DNA of 64,000 nt. Origin: Symsagittifera roscoffensis (Eukaryota; Xenacoelomorpha; Acoela; Convolutidae). Of this stretch, positions 30,601 through 38,200 are shown in pieces (positions within the stretch are counted from its first letter, which is position 1; each line of letters begins with the position of its first letter). A program made the position numbers and the translations under genes. Location of the stretch: the NCBI RefSeq assembly GCF_963678635.1, contig NC_087070.1:52116750-52180749 (forward strand). Reading direction: 5' to 3'. Under the pieces are notes generated by a model. That model did no database searches, had not been told where the DNA came from, and was given only the letters and a program-made list of their open reading frames with translations.

Positions 30601-33418
30601 TTTGTCCAATTAGGTCTTCGTCGCATGTTATCATCTTCTTGGTATAGATGTTGATTCCATCTATATTTAGCATCACCTCGTGTGGACCATAAGCTTCAGT
30701 GTACCTATTATCAACACGTACCGACTTGCTGCCCCCTCTCGTGAGTAGTGCTCTGAGCGCTCTAGAAGTCGTTTGTGGACTTATTCCACTCAAGTAGTCT
30801 GCATACGCGTCAATGTGCATTATCGTCTGGTCGCTTGGCTCGCTCAAGTTTCTGGTTACTTCGTGGCCGCCCACTGTGATTATCGACATTATTCTTGCTC
30901 CGATTTTCGATATTCCAAAAGGTTTACCTGTCACCATTTTCACGGTGTTACAATTCCCGTTCTTTGTTGAGCCCGTTCTAGCCTCTGGTACTGAGTTCGA
31001 TCCGGTTAATGCTTCGTTAAAATTCTGTCTTTCGATCTCCAACTTTAGTCGTTGCTCTATTTCTTTCGCAGCCAGATCTTGTTTCACTTTGGCAATTGCT
31101 TCCGTCGCCGCTTTCTCATAATTTATCTCTAGAGAGCTCCCGGCCGCGGACTCTAACGCACCGCTAACATGTGTTACAGCTTTCACTGTCTTCGTCGGCA
31201 ATTCGGTGTTTGGTGTTCCTAAGTTCCTAGATTCAAACTCGTTTTGCCTGTTCCGCTGATTCTGCACCGCCGCTAATGCCAACTTATGTTTGGGGTGATT
31301 CTGGTCCTTGACCGCTTCCCAGAACAAGGGACAATCCATTCTGAAGTGCCCCTCCTGGTTACAGAAGAAGCATCTGGCGCCTATCTTGATGATTAAGCTA
31401 TTATAGTACTCGTGTTCCTCCATCTGGCTCATATCCTCTTCATCCAGTGCATAACCTAGGCTCTTCATGCCTTGTTTGTACGTTGTGCAGTCAGCCACAT
31501 GATGATCCGCTGACCGGCAGTTCGCGCATGATCTCCGCTTGTCCATATCATCTCTAGGTTTGTACCATGATGACTTCTGGGGTTGGCTTCCCCCTTGCGT
31601 GTTCCTGTTTTCAGAATATGAGTACTTCTTAGGTTTCATCAGCATGTATTCTCTTGATTTCTGTCTCATTTCTTCTGGGGTGGGTGCGCTGTCCTTCGAC
31701 AATGTGTAGTATGTTGCTAACATTGTCCTTAAGTCATCACTTTTCACCCCATCGATGAACTTCGAGGCAATGCTAAAGTTCCGTCTATTTTTCGACTCCT
31801 CTGGGTCACTCCTCCTTCTCAAGCTCTCGAGGTCATCTAGGAACCGATCTATTGACTCGTCGTCCCTCTGCCTTCTCTTTTCAAATCGCATCATCGCTTG
31901 GTGACCCTTCATGCCTGACCCGAATCGATTCAGCAATATCTCGAAGATCTTGTCCGCGGTGTCGCGTTCTTCCTCCTTCTTTGCGACCACGCATTTTAAT
32001 GCCGGTCCTTCCAAGTTGCTCAGTATGGCTGTACATGCTTGTCTTTCGTCACTCAAGTTATCTTGTTCTAGATGTAATCTCATCACTTCCACCCAAGTGT
32101 CAATGCATCCATCGGAGTCGTCTTTGAATTCTTTTGGCTTCTTGAATGTCTTTCTTGTTTTTCCCTCTCTCCTGTCGCTCGAGTCAGTGTTCCTCGTGAC
32201 GAAGGCCTCTAGAGTCCTGTTCATCATCTCCCAAGTGCTGGCCCATGTCATAGCATCCGGTCCTGTGTTGCTGTTAGCTGTTGCATCTCCCGGACCAGTC
32301 GTTGTATTCGACGTTCCATTCTTCATTATTGTTTTCGCAGCTGTTGGTGCTATGCTTATCGCATCCCTGGTTAAGGGCAACGGTGTCGATTGCCGTTTGT
32401 TCCTTTGTGGTTCTACAAAGTCAACTCTGGTGCCTTGCGTACGATCCGCTGCCGGTCTTTCTTGTGGAGTAGAACCTCTCATGATTGCATCCAACTTCGC
32501 CTGTATTGCACACGAACTCTCGGCTTGACTCTTGCTCATTGTGTCCATTCTCCTTTCCAGGCTCCCTAATTGGCTGTTGACATCATCATATCGGTTCTTC
32601 AACTGTTGCATGTCTGTTTTGATGTTCTTTTCTCGTTCTTCATTGGTGGCTTCTACCTTATCTGACATTTCCTTGAGTCTCTCCTCTGTTGCCTTAGCTA
32701 GGTTAAAATAACTGTCTAGATACTCGTGCTTGTTGTATCTTATCTCCTTTTTTATCACCTCTCTGTCTTCTTCACTGTTCTTAAGTCTTTTGTCGATCTG
32801 ATTTAATTTCGCCAACAAGTCGCCCAGCTCAATGGTAGTCTCTTCATGGTCAGCCGTCGGTTTCTCTTCGGCCGTAGCCTCTGCTTTAGCTTGTTCCTCA
32901 TTCTGGCCGGCTTCTGTCGCTTTCGTGCTCACATTACCAAATGTTCGTGCTCTTTCTGTTTTTGGTTCTTCAGTCACGTTTTCTTTCGATTTGAGTCCGA
33001 CCATCATTGCAAACTTGTCTGTGAAGGATGTCTTTTTCACTTGAGAGTCGTTTTTCACAGTCTCTCGGGTATTGCCTGTTGTGTCTTCCAATGCGTCTAT
33101 TCGTGAAAACTCCACGGTTTTTGGACTTTGGTCTTCCACGTGGGGCATCGGTGTGGATTCCGTTGTCCTCTTCTCCACTTCATCTACGCTCTGGTCTGGT
33201 GTCTCTAGGTCGATTTCGATTGTGGGCTCCACCTGTTTTTCCCCCACATCTTCTCGTGTCTTGCTCTCGGTGCCACTCCTCGTACTGACCATGTTAACTG
33301 AAAAGTTCTTCTTTGTTATCTTTGGGCCTGTTGATGTCGTTCCGCGCAGCGATGAATTATATTTCGTGTTTGATCCACTTGACCTTTTTTCGAGCACCGG
33401 TACCCTACTCCGCCTCAT
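24671..33418 (-). CDS. Young Gypsy element, Gag-Pol polyprotein
   Basis: One 2,915-codon frame starting at ATG 33418. The parts in order are: an N-terminal charged region with coiled coil (about 1-350); a retrotransposon Gag domain (about 390-560); two CCHC-type zinc knuckles (near 627 and 681); an aspartic protease with DTG near 988; a Gypsy-type reverse transcriptase with YVDD near 1474; RNase H starting about 1620; an integrase zinc domain (about 2140-2210) and D,D,E core (about 2230-2330); and a long acidic C-terminal extension of about 450 residues that I do not recognise. Gag and Pol share one frame with no shift between them, so the polyprotein must be matured by its protease. The extension beyond integrase is unusually long. 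Confidence 0.92.
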   Translation of the reverse strand: MRRSRVPVLEKRSSGSNTKYNSSLRGTTSTGPKITKKNFSVNMVSTRSGTESKTREDVGEKQVEPTIEIDLETPDQSVDEVEKRTTESTPMPHVEDQSPKTVEFSRIDALEDTTGNTRETVKNDSQVKKTSFTDKFAMMVGLKSKENVTEEPKTERARTFGNVSTKATEAGQNEEQAKAEATAEEKPTADHEETTIELGDLLAKLNQIDKRLKNSEEDREVIKKEIRYNKHEYLDSYFNLAKATEERLKEMSDKVEATNEEREKNIKTDMQQLKNRYDDVNSQLGSLERRMDTMSKSQAESSCAIQAKLDAIMRGSTPQERPAADRTQGTRVDFVEPQRNKRQSTPLPLTRDAISIAPTAAKTIMKNGTSNTTTGPGDATANSNTGPDAMTWASTWEMMNRTLEAFVTRNTDSSDRREGKTRKTFKKPKEFKDDSDGCIDTWVEVMRLHLEQDNLSDERQACTAILSNLEGPALKCVVAKKEEERDTADKIFEILLNRFGSGMKGHQAMMRFEKRRQRDDESIDRFLDDLESLRRRSDPEESKNRRNFSIASKFIDGVKSDDLRTMLATYYTLSKDSAPTPEEMRQKSREYMLMKPKKYSYSENRNTQGGSQPQKSSWYKPRDDMDKRRSCANCRSADHHVADCTTYKQGMKSLGYALDEEDMSQMEEHEYYNSLIIKIGARCFFCNQEGHFRMDCPLFWEAVKDQNHPKHKLALAAVQNQRNRQNEFESRNLGTPNTELPTKTVKAVTHVSGALESAAGSSLEINYEKAATEAIAKVKQDLAAKEIEQRLKLEIERQNFNEALTGSNSVPEARTGSTKNGNCNTVKMVTGKPFGISKIGARIMSIITVGGHEVTRNLSEPSDQTIMHIDAYADYLSGISPQTTSRALRALLTRGGSKSVRVDNRYTEAYGPHEVMLNIDGINIYTKKMITCDEDLIGQIYVGKEELKVRSIGHCAMLEEDAMHIGTEADVTGHVLDINGKKTQLRGLLDTGAVLSVIPIETWEKMGFDKGDLIDSRIRLSAANKGALRVLGRTPIIALNLGERNLWMSFIVVENLDESDQFILGRDFIRNFDVTIDLNNAMFRIRNPDRRYAIKPVNLIMANENKAPVFLSRRVRLKANEAAIVSLRMKNYNELSDNKQVCIVPNPNSQSAAVLGRSFSITKSGLCVSVLLNTLDIPITIQRGRKLGYALPVKTRYETIENSKQNEVVDCPNHRDKICILRRLQRIKDSSGLIKSLKSETDDGLSSCSNFPKRPTPDEMQTDKPVLPEIEHLRGKLKDEQLEAIKDVLERNEEVFSRHKADIGCCNFVEHEIELEENAVPHREGARRMTPHKSDACRKEIETLLEYDMIEPSKSPWACGVVMAKKKGDQLRFCCDFRYLNSVTVKDAYPIPRIDESLSKLGDAKFFTTLDLGLAFWQVPLRKQDRDKTGFACELGLFQWKRMPFGLCNATATFQRLMAHALIGVTKKYGNLVMCYVDDVVIATPTLEDHIERLDEVFACMKRSGLKCKPSKCEILKDSIKYLGRMVDKHGIRPDPDAVEAVLTWKSPKTEHQLMSFLGFANYYREFIKGYADKVYPMQQLMRHKGKKFTWNNAAEESFQRIKKELCEAPVLGMPTEKGMYVLDTDASVVAISGILHQEQEWNGKTVLRPISYGSKVLSDTEMKYGAPKAEMFAVVTFVEKYRAYLGSEPFKLRVDNRALSWLKTYSMDQSYIGRWIVRLDGYNMIIEHRTRDKHQNADSLSKKTEFYERQEQREADRPEIKDGFSFMDKETYDSLPLTRWLDKSGKPIEDHPELPKEPLEKTILKKSRGIPIGIKLKSKIVRETLKAKGYDLIQVEEGTVRIDEDLMRLLEKLSDDKPVIQGKGQEAPELTILRREETVNNTDVSKGSITDSKEVVRSLVEKIPEKILEQTKVRDKKVTFREEVEHLGLDQESGEWSRFMEEDETGEGKLSGEREEWDEDSDESSEDQDSLCMILAEEKIRQHDRELQTDPSSGTYNLEIQEVRGGEELEKIAVSRKPLRELSCNSNVRTNLVPEDDMKIVKRMICVKLSDDIHNPGEMNGQIMALKEHVKARYRISDLIRAQKNDKMTSNLSKWIHSGVKEKGELEEDSYKILSQFYKEKRDLLYHTAEGVVACKRRDEEKILHKHNLIILPQLYQTEVLFRSHDQMGHQGIDKVQQRILHRFDWPGMRKACERWVNACLACLQVKDPRKMKFPLKSVESSEFNEVVQIDHQKICMTESGYNQILVIIDHFTKLAEAVPCQTASAEETCDHLITHWISRYGCPMTFQSDNGKAFVGDLTKELMKRSHIAQAHSTTYHPQTNGLVERQNRTLVNMLRVYCSRYMTDWDKYLPQVVGAYNSTQHSTTGISPFMMLTGRERAMPITFFYPEYEGKRTSPQAYVKEAIKRQQELNELCRRNTAQAQMRQRKKYDEKILRAKPYEVGQYVWVFQNVIPPKGTKKLLKKWRGPFMITEVHQQGRFNRLSTGRAAHYENLKPHVPSPEDWCLPKDMEGLEYLVVEPACEVNEKGTREKNDGNENLSLDDNEKIEVESDAGSFVEEDWNDPEQNEVPKWMEPDRPTPPETRTGNRKRTGMRYNRYGDDFLIDKIQPDKLGDELLSAGELEAEEEWQVIDDGGHYPQDDYSTPELETDLEQSEIERRENTNLRILEWMRDVKDESREGQSIQQIDVSAANYMKTEDPLFGWTATDRPLDIPKDNSDPTTSTGTSINIFVRGVGVGLTHTENLMIKKLKEVRETSGLELEEEEPEPTIGRNFKTKFEIPNEYSENIMITDSDFILSNRTSAICITADMSFKSRLEADFKREYQNVEFLFRQRPGLGGMAALPPSVAQVPGKYLCFLVTRVNDRNTIDPEHVILALTRLRDFMIERGIVEVSMPVYDETATDETNSKIHRPELE

Positions 33419-33710
33419 TATTTCTATTTACAACTGCTTTTATTTACAATTTTATTATATACACGATTCTAGTCTAAGAATAAAAAAAATAATAAAACAA
33501 AAAAAAATTTTTGTGGTAACAAATTTTGTACAACGTGTTAAAAACCTTGTTGTAGCTCTCTTTCTAAAACCTTTGAAAAATTTCCCTTAATGTGGTCTCA
33601 ACCGTACCTATTTCGATTTGTCTTATTTTGTCTTAAGACACACTTGTTGTAATTTTACTTCAATTTTTATACCGTCCCAAGACTATTCGTCACTATCACA
33701 GTACTCTCCG

Positions 33711-34336
33711 CTAGTGTCCTAAGACCCTTGTACCAAGGCCACTGTTCCAAGACTACTGTCCCAAGACTAGTGTCCCAAGACTACTGTCCCAAGACTAGTG
33801 TCCCAAGGCTAGTGTCCCAAGACTACTGTCCCAAGACTACTGTCCCAAGACTAGTGTCCCAAGTGTAGTGTCCCAAGACCAGTGTCCCAAGGGTAGTGTC
33901 CCAAGACCAGTGTCCCAGGGCTGGTGTCCCAAGACTACTGTCCCAAGGCTAGTGTCCCAAGACTACTGTCCCAAGACCAGTGTCCCAAGACCAGTGTCCC
34001 AAGGCTAGTGTCCCAAGGCTAGTGTCCCAAGACTAGTGTCCCAAGACCCTTGTCCCAAGACCACTGTCCCAAGACCACTGTCCGAAGACCCTGTCCCAAG
34101 ACCACTGTCCCAAGACCCTGTCCCAAGACCACTGTCCCAAGACCCCTGTCCCAAGACCCTGTCCCAAGACCACTGTCCCAAGACCCTGTCCCAAGACCCT
34201 GTCCCAAGACCCTTGTCCCAAGACCACTGTCCCAAGACCCTGTCCCAAGACCACTGTCCCAAGACCCTGTCCCAAGACCACTTTCCCAAGACTGCTCTGT
34301 CCCAAGACTTCTTCGGTACTGTCCCAAGACTCGTCA
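33711..34336. repeat. 14-bp minisatellite in the Gypsy leader
   Basis: About 44 head-to-tail units of the CCCAAGACTAGTGT type, with 13-bp variants (CCCAAGACCCTGT) common in the right half. The left half favours ACTA(C/G)TGT and the right half ACCACTGT or ACCCTGT units, so the array has two zones with different turnover histories. It contains no stops in several frames simply because of its sequence. Confidence 0.9.
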
Positions 34337-35154
34337 CGGAGTGTCTTCCTCGTTGTAGGGTCTTCTTGAATCACCGTACCTTGTACCACCACTCAAGCTC
34401 TAGTAAAATTTTCCCAAAAACCTTCTCTTAAAAGCCAAATGCTGACCCCCCTCTTCTTTTTGGTTGTTTCTATTTCAATGTAGGTGCGCAGGTATCTTGT
34501 GATCACCTGTTCGTATAAAACCAAACACAAATCCTCACTAAAATGCAACAAAAATCTAAGTAAGAAAAATAATAAAAACAGAAAAATGAGCCCACCTGAA
34601 ATTCAAAGGTGACCAATGTCTACCTTTCGTCTAAAAAAAATGTCTGGTACCTAATTGCCACGCGTTTTCCTCCCCCCACTAGTGATCTTATGGGGTGTCA
34701 CAAAAGCTGTCTATATCCGGTCCCCCCTACCAAACCAACCAGCGTACCAGTCTTAACTCGAGTTGAATTTTGGATATTCACCTATTATCACCAACGCGTG
34801 TTATGGCTAATGTAACTAAGTCAACGATGTCGATTAATTAGTTACTCTAGTTTCTCCCCTTTTTACAATTTGCAACCGCTCACCTCTAGCCTAACCAGTC
34901 CCCCTTCTAACCTTCCCCCTTTCTAGCCCCCCTTCTTAAGCCTAAAAATTACTTTAAGCGCCGGGTGCTAAACCTCTCAAGAGAAAACCGTAGACCTGTT
35001 TCCAGGCCTGCTCAAGTAAAAACGTTCCTCAAAACTGGGGGATTTCGCTTATCCAATTTTACACTTATCTCCTATAATGTAATGTGGATTCTAACGATAC
35101 CCGTTCTGCCCAACTTGAGAACTCGAGAACTGTCAAATCCTTCTTGGCTGCTTT

Positions 35155-35346
35155 CCCACTCGACTGGTCACCTGTTCCAGTCCAGTCTCCTATTGGTTCA
35201 GCTCAAGTGTTCCTGAACCAGTTTCCCACTCGGCCGGTCACCTCTTCCAGTCGAGTCTCCTATTGGTTCAGCTCAGGTACTCCTGAACAACCCTCCCACT
35301 CGGCTGGTCACCTCTTCCAGTCAAGTTTCCTTGTTGTCCAGCTAAG
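35155..35346. repeat. 70-bp tandem triplet in the Gypsy leader
   Basis: Units start at 35155, 35225 and 35295, each opening CCCACTCG(A/G)C(T/C)GGTCACC and continuing 'ttccagt..agt'. Two are complete and the third is partial and more diverged at its end. A related single phrase, 'ggagacttgactggaac', occurs near 37398 on the plus strand in the old copy's leader, so the unit is an old family feature that has since multiplied. Confidence 0.85.
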
Positions 35347-35808
35347 TTCCAAACTATCTGAAAACCCTTGACAACGCCCCACACTCGGGCACTTTATTAC
35401 GGTTACTGGGTTAAATTGCTAGGTTGATCGAAACGATCGAACTTATAAAACAGTATGGGTATACTATTTAATTAATATAAAGGTTTGATCCAACTGATCT
35501 GGTGTCAAAGTCACTGTCTTTTTTCGTTTTATGGTTTTTGTTCCTTTTTCTATTCTTTTTTGGTTTTTTTGTTTTGCTTTTTGTCTTTTTGCTCGTGTTT
35601 TTGTCCCCCTAGTTGCCCCCCTTTACTCGGTTAGCTAAGCCTCGTTCGGAGAGCGTACCAGGAAATTTTCTCGAGTTTTCTTAAAAAGCTATCACGGTAC
35701 AACCGGAAGGTTTGCACGTTCCTGTCGAACCGTACCGCCGGTACTCTAGAATGGGCATTCAGCCCGAAGCTGTCTCAAGTGGGTTCGACTCCGTAGTCTT
35801 GATGTCGT

Positions 35809-35826
35809 AAACACCCAGGAGCGCCA
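35809..35826 (-). promoter_or_regulatory. Candidate primer-binding site
   Basis: On the minus strand the sequence reads TGGCGCTCCTGGGTGTTT, with the TGG expected opposite a tRNA CCA end. It lies about 27 bases past the LTR end rather than directly against it, and I cannot match it to a specific tRNA, so the call is weak. The same sequence is kept in the old copy. Confidence 0.3.
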
Positions 35827-35853
35827 TAAAAACACTATGTAACATTCGTCTAC

Positions 35854-36757
35854 TGCAGTCACACATGAGGCTTAAGAAAAATAGGCCCTATAACCACTGG
35901 CTCAAGGGTCAGGGACACTATCTCTTGTGTTTTTCTACCTCAAGAACGGTCGGAGCCAGTTCGGTTCGTTTGTGACATGAGACTACGACCCGTTACAGCT
36001 TAAAGGCTACTACTAAAATATCCCCCCACTCTAGAATTAGAAACGTCCCCATACTTAGGTCTCTAGATACCCAAAATACATGAACGCCGTTAAAAACCGG
36101 GTTGGAACAATCCGTTAAGTTGCTTTTTTATTAGACAGTGGAACTTTGATCCATTTCAGATGGATCAACCTAAAACTCGCCTTACCTCAACATAACAATC
36201 ATAAAACACACTCTAGAATTTAAATTTGTACTCACATAGTAGCACGCTCAAGAAGTGGGAAATAATCCAGTCGGTAGTTAACTCAAGAATTAAATAACGT
36301 AACTAAATGAGTCTAATGTTTTATAGTTTTAACAATGAGAACGAGTTTATACTCTAGACAATAGTTTTCTTGTGAACCATTAGGACACTCAAGCTGTCCA
36401 CCTTTCCACCGAAGGTTCACTCTAGTCCAGTTCCGAATAATACTCCAGTCGCTATAATCCAATTCGAGGGAATGCTCTCGTCTCTGTCACAGATGGGACA
36501 GCTCTACTCTCGATTATTATAGTGACGGAAATTGCGAATAGCAATTTCCTACTGCTTTTTCTTACAACTTTTCCGCGTGTGCGACTCAATTGTTCTTTAA
36601 TTGTTCTAACTTCTTTTTCTGATTTTCAGTTCTCGCGAGAAAATCGTGCATGACAGGTTCCATTCGAAATTTTGAAAAATTAAATTTCACTCCAAAATCA
36701 AGTGTTTTTTTTTTGCTCCTCTCAAGGTCAAACTTCCAAATATGACCGACTGGCACA
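35854..36757 (-). repeat. 5' LTR of the young Gypsy element
   Basis: On the minus strand it starts TGTGCCAGTC at 36757 and ends TGACTGCA at 35854. It is nearly identical to 14838-15740 over about 903 bases. Homology with the old plus-strand copy runs straight through its inner boundary into the leader, which confirms which side is internal. Confidence 0.9.
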
Positions 36758-36947
36758 AGTGGACCGAATTGGCTCCGACCGTTCGAGGTAGAAAAACACA
36801 AGAGATGGTGTCCCTGACTCTTGAGCCAATAGTTATAAGGTCTATTTCTCTTTAACCTCATATGAGACTTAAGTAGGCGACTGTTAAATAGTGTTTTTTA
36901 TGGCGCTCCTGGGTGTTTTTACGACATCAAGACTACGGGATCAAACC
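36758..36947 (+). repeat. 190-bp target duplication, right copy
   Basis: Direct repeat of 14648-14837, starting at the first base after the element's right CA terminus. The old copy's leader continues from its end without a break. Confidence 0.8.
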
Positions 36948-37418
36948 CACTTGACACAGCTCCGGGCTACATGCCCATTCTAGAGTACCGGTGGTACGTT
37001 CCAGCGGGAACGTGTAAGCCTTCCGGTTGTACCGTGATAGCTTTTTAAGAAAATTCGAGAAAATTTCCTGGTACGCTCTCCGAACGAGGCCTAGCTAACC
37101 GAGTAAGGTGGTGGGGGGTAACTAGAGGGACAAAAAACGAGTAAAAGACAAAAATGCAAAACAAAAAAACAAAAAAAGAAGAGAAACAGGAACAAAAAAC
37201 CATAGAATATAAAAAGGACAGTGGCTTTGACTTCCAGATTGGGTGGATCAAAACTTTATATGAATTGAATTAGTATACCCATAATGTTTTCCAATAAGAC
37301 CGATCGTTTCGATCAAATCAGCAAGTTTATACAGCTGCCCGAGTGAGGGGCGTTGTTAAGAGTTTTCCGATAGCTTGCAACTTGAGCGGACCGCTAGGAG
37401 ACTTGACTGGAACCTGAG
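36758..37418 (+). mobile_element. Old Gypsy copy, leader (right part)
   Basis: After the 190-bp duplication this stretch matches, in inverted orientation, the young element's leader from about 35850 down to about 35330 ('cattctagagtaccgg', 'gatagctttttaagaaaa', 'ttaagagttttc'). Homology fades at about 37418, where the satellite-like sequence begins. Confidence 0.75.
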
Positions 37419-37432
37419 AGCACCCTACTATA

Positions 37433-38000
37433 GGGTTGGGATTTTCAAATTTCGTGATTTTTTTAAAGAAAAATGAAAAAAATCATCAAAAACGTCAAAT
37501 CTTGGAAACTAAAAGGACTTGAGCAATCAAAATTAGAGGCAAGATTCGCGACGTCTGTATGTTTGCTGGAAATAAGGTTGTCTCTTCATCAAGTGAGGAG
37601 TTTTCTAATTTTGTGATTTTTTTGTAAGTAAGTTCTGTGAAAACTTTTTGAAAATCAAGACGTCACATCTCGGCAAAAAAATCATTTAAGCAGTTATATG
37701 TCATATGTGGACGCAAATTTTGCAACTCTTGAGAGTGGCCTGGCTGCAGCCAAGTACCGGGTTGGGATTTTTGAATTTACTGGTTTTTTTAAAATCTAAG
37801 TTAGCTAAAAAATTTGGAAAAAATCATAAAAAAGTTGTCATATCTCGGAAACTACAAGGAATCGAACCGTCATATTAGAAGGCAAGAAATGCAACCCCTA
37901 GGTGTACCATGACAGCACTCAACTACATTTCGCAATATCACATTTTGGAAAACAATTCTGAAAAACGCTGAAAAAAATCACCAAAAAAACCGCCTTATCT
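37433..38000 (+). repeat. Satellite-like tandem repeat, period about 160 bp
   Basis: About 3.5 diverged units starting near 37433, 37598, 37757 and 37919. They share 'gggttgggattt'-like openings, a 'gattttttt' or 'gtttttttaa' run and an 'atctcggaaactacaagga'-like block. The array runs directly into the assembly gap, which suggests the gap is more of the same. Confidence 0.65.
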
Positions 38001-38200
38001 NNNNNNNNNNNNNNNNNNNNNNNNNNNNNNNNNNNNNNNNNNNNNNNNNNNNNNNNNNNNNNNNNNNNNNNNNNNNNNNNNNNNNNNNNNNNNNNNNNNN
38101 NNNNNNNNNNNNNNNNNNNNNNNNNNNNNNNNNNNNNNNNNNNNNNNNNNNNNNNNNNNNNNNNNNNNNNNNNNNNNNNNNNNNNNNNNNNNNNNNNNNN
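38001..38200. other. Assembly gap (200 N)
   Basis: Exactly 200 N characters follow satellite-like sequence and precede Gag remnant sequence. The round size suggests a placeholder, so the true distance is unknown. Confidence 0.95.

Larger units (their letters stand above)
33419..35853 (-). other. Leader of the young Gypsy element
   Basis: A 2.4-kb untranslated leader between the 5' LTR and Gag-Pol. It holds a 14-bp minisatellite (33711-34336), about 800 bases of unique sequence, a 70-bp tandem triplet (35155-35346) and a candidate primer site. Frames seen across the minisatellite on both strands follow from its repeat and are not genes. Confidence 0.75.
14838..36757 (-). mobile_element. Young 21.9-kb Gypsy-type LTR retrotransposon, four long frames
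   Basis: A complete-looking element bounded by two direct ~903-bp LTRs with TG...CA ends that differ at only about five positions (about 0.5%), which implies a recent insertion. The order on the minus strand is 5' LTR, a 2.4-kb leader with two tandem-repeat arrays, Gag-Pol (2,915 codons), a coiled-coil/SGNH frame, two further long frames, a purine-rich tract and the 3' LTR. The reverse transcriptase, RNase H, integrase order and motifs place it in Gypsy/Metaviridae. At 21.9 kb it is several times the usual 5-9 kb. Its frames are visibly richer in G+C than the host DNA around it. It sits inside an older plus-strand member of the same family. Confidence 0.9.

Noticed and set aside
33711-34336. 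CRISPR-like appearance of regular repeats
   Set aside because: Units are contiguous with no spacers, the context is a eukaryotic retrotransposon leader, and no cas genes are present.
34005-34431. Overlapping open frames of 100-130 codons on both strands
   Set aside because: They lie in the 14-bp minisatellite; their repetitive protein sequence follows from the DNA repeat and not from a gene.
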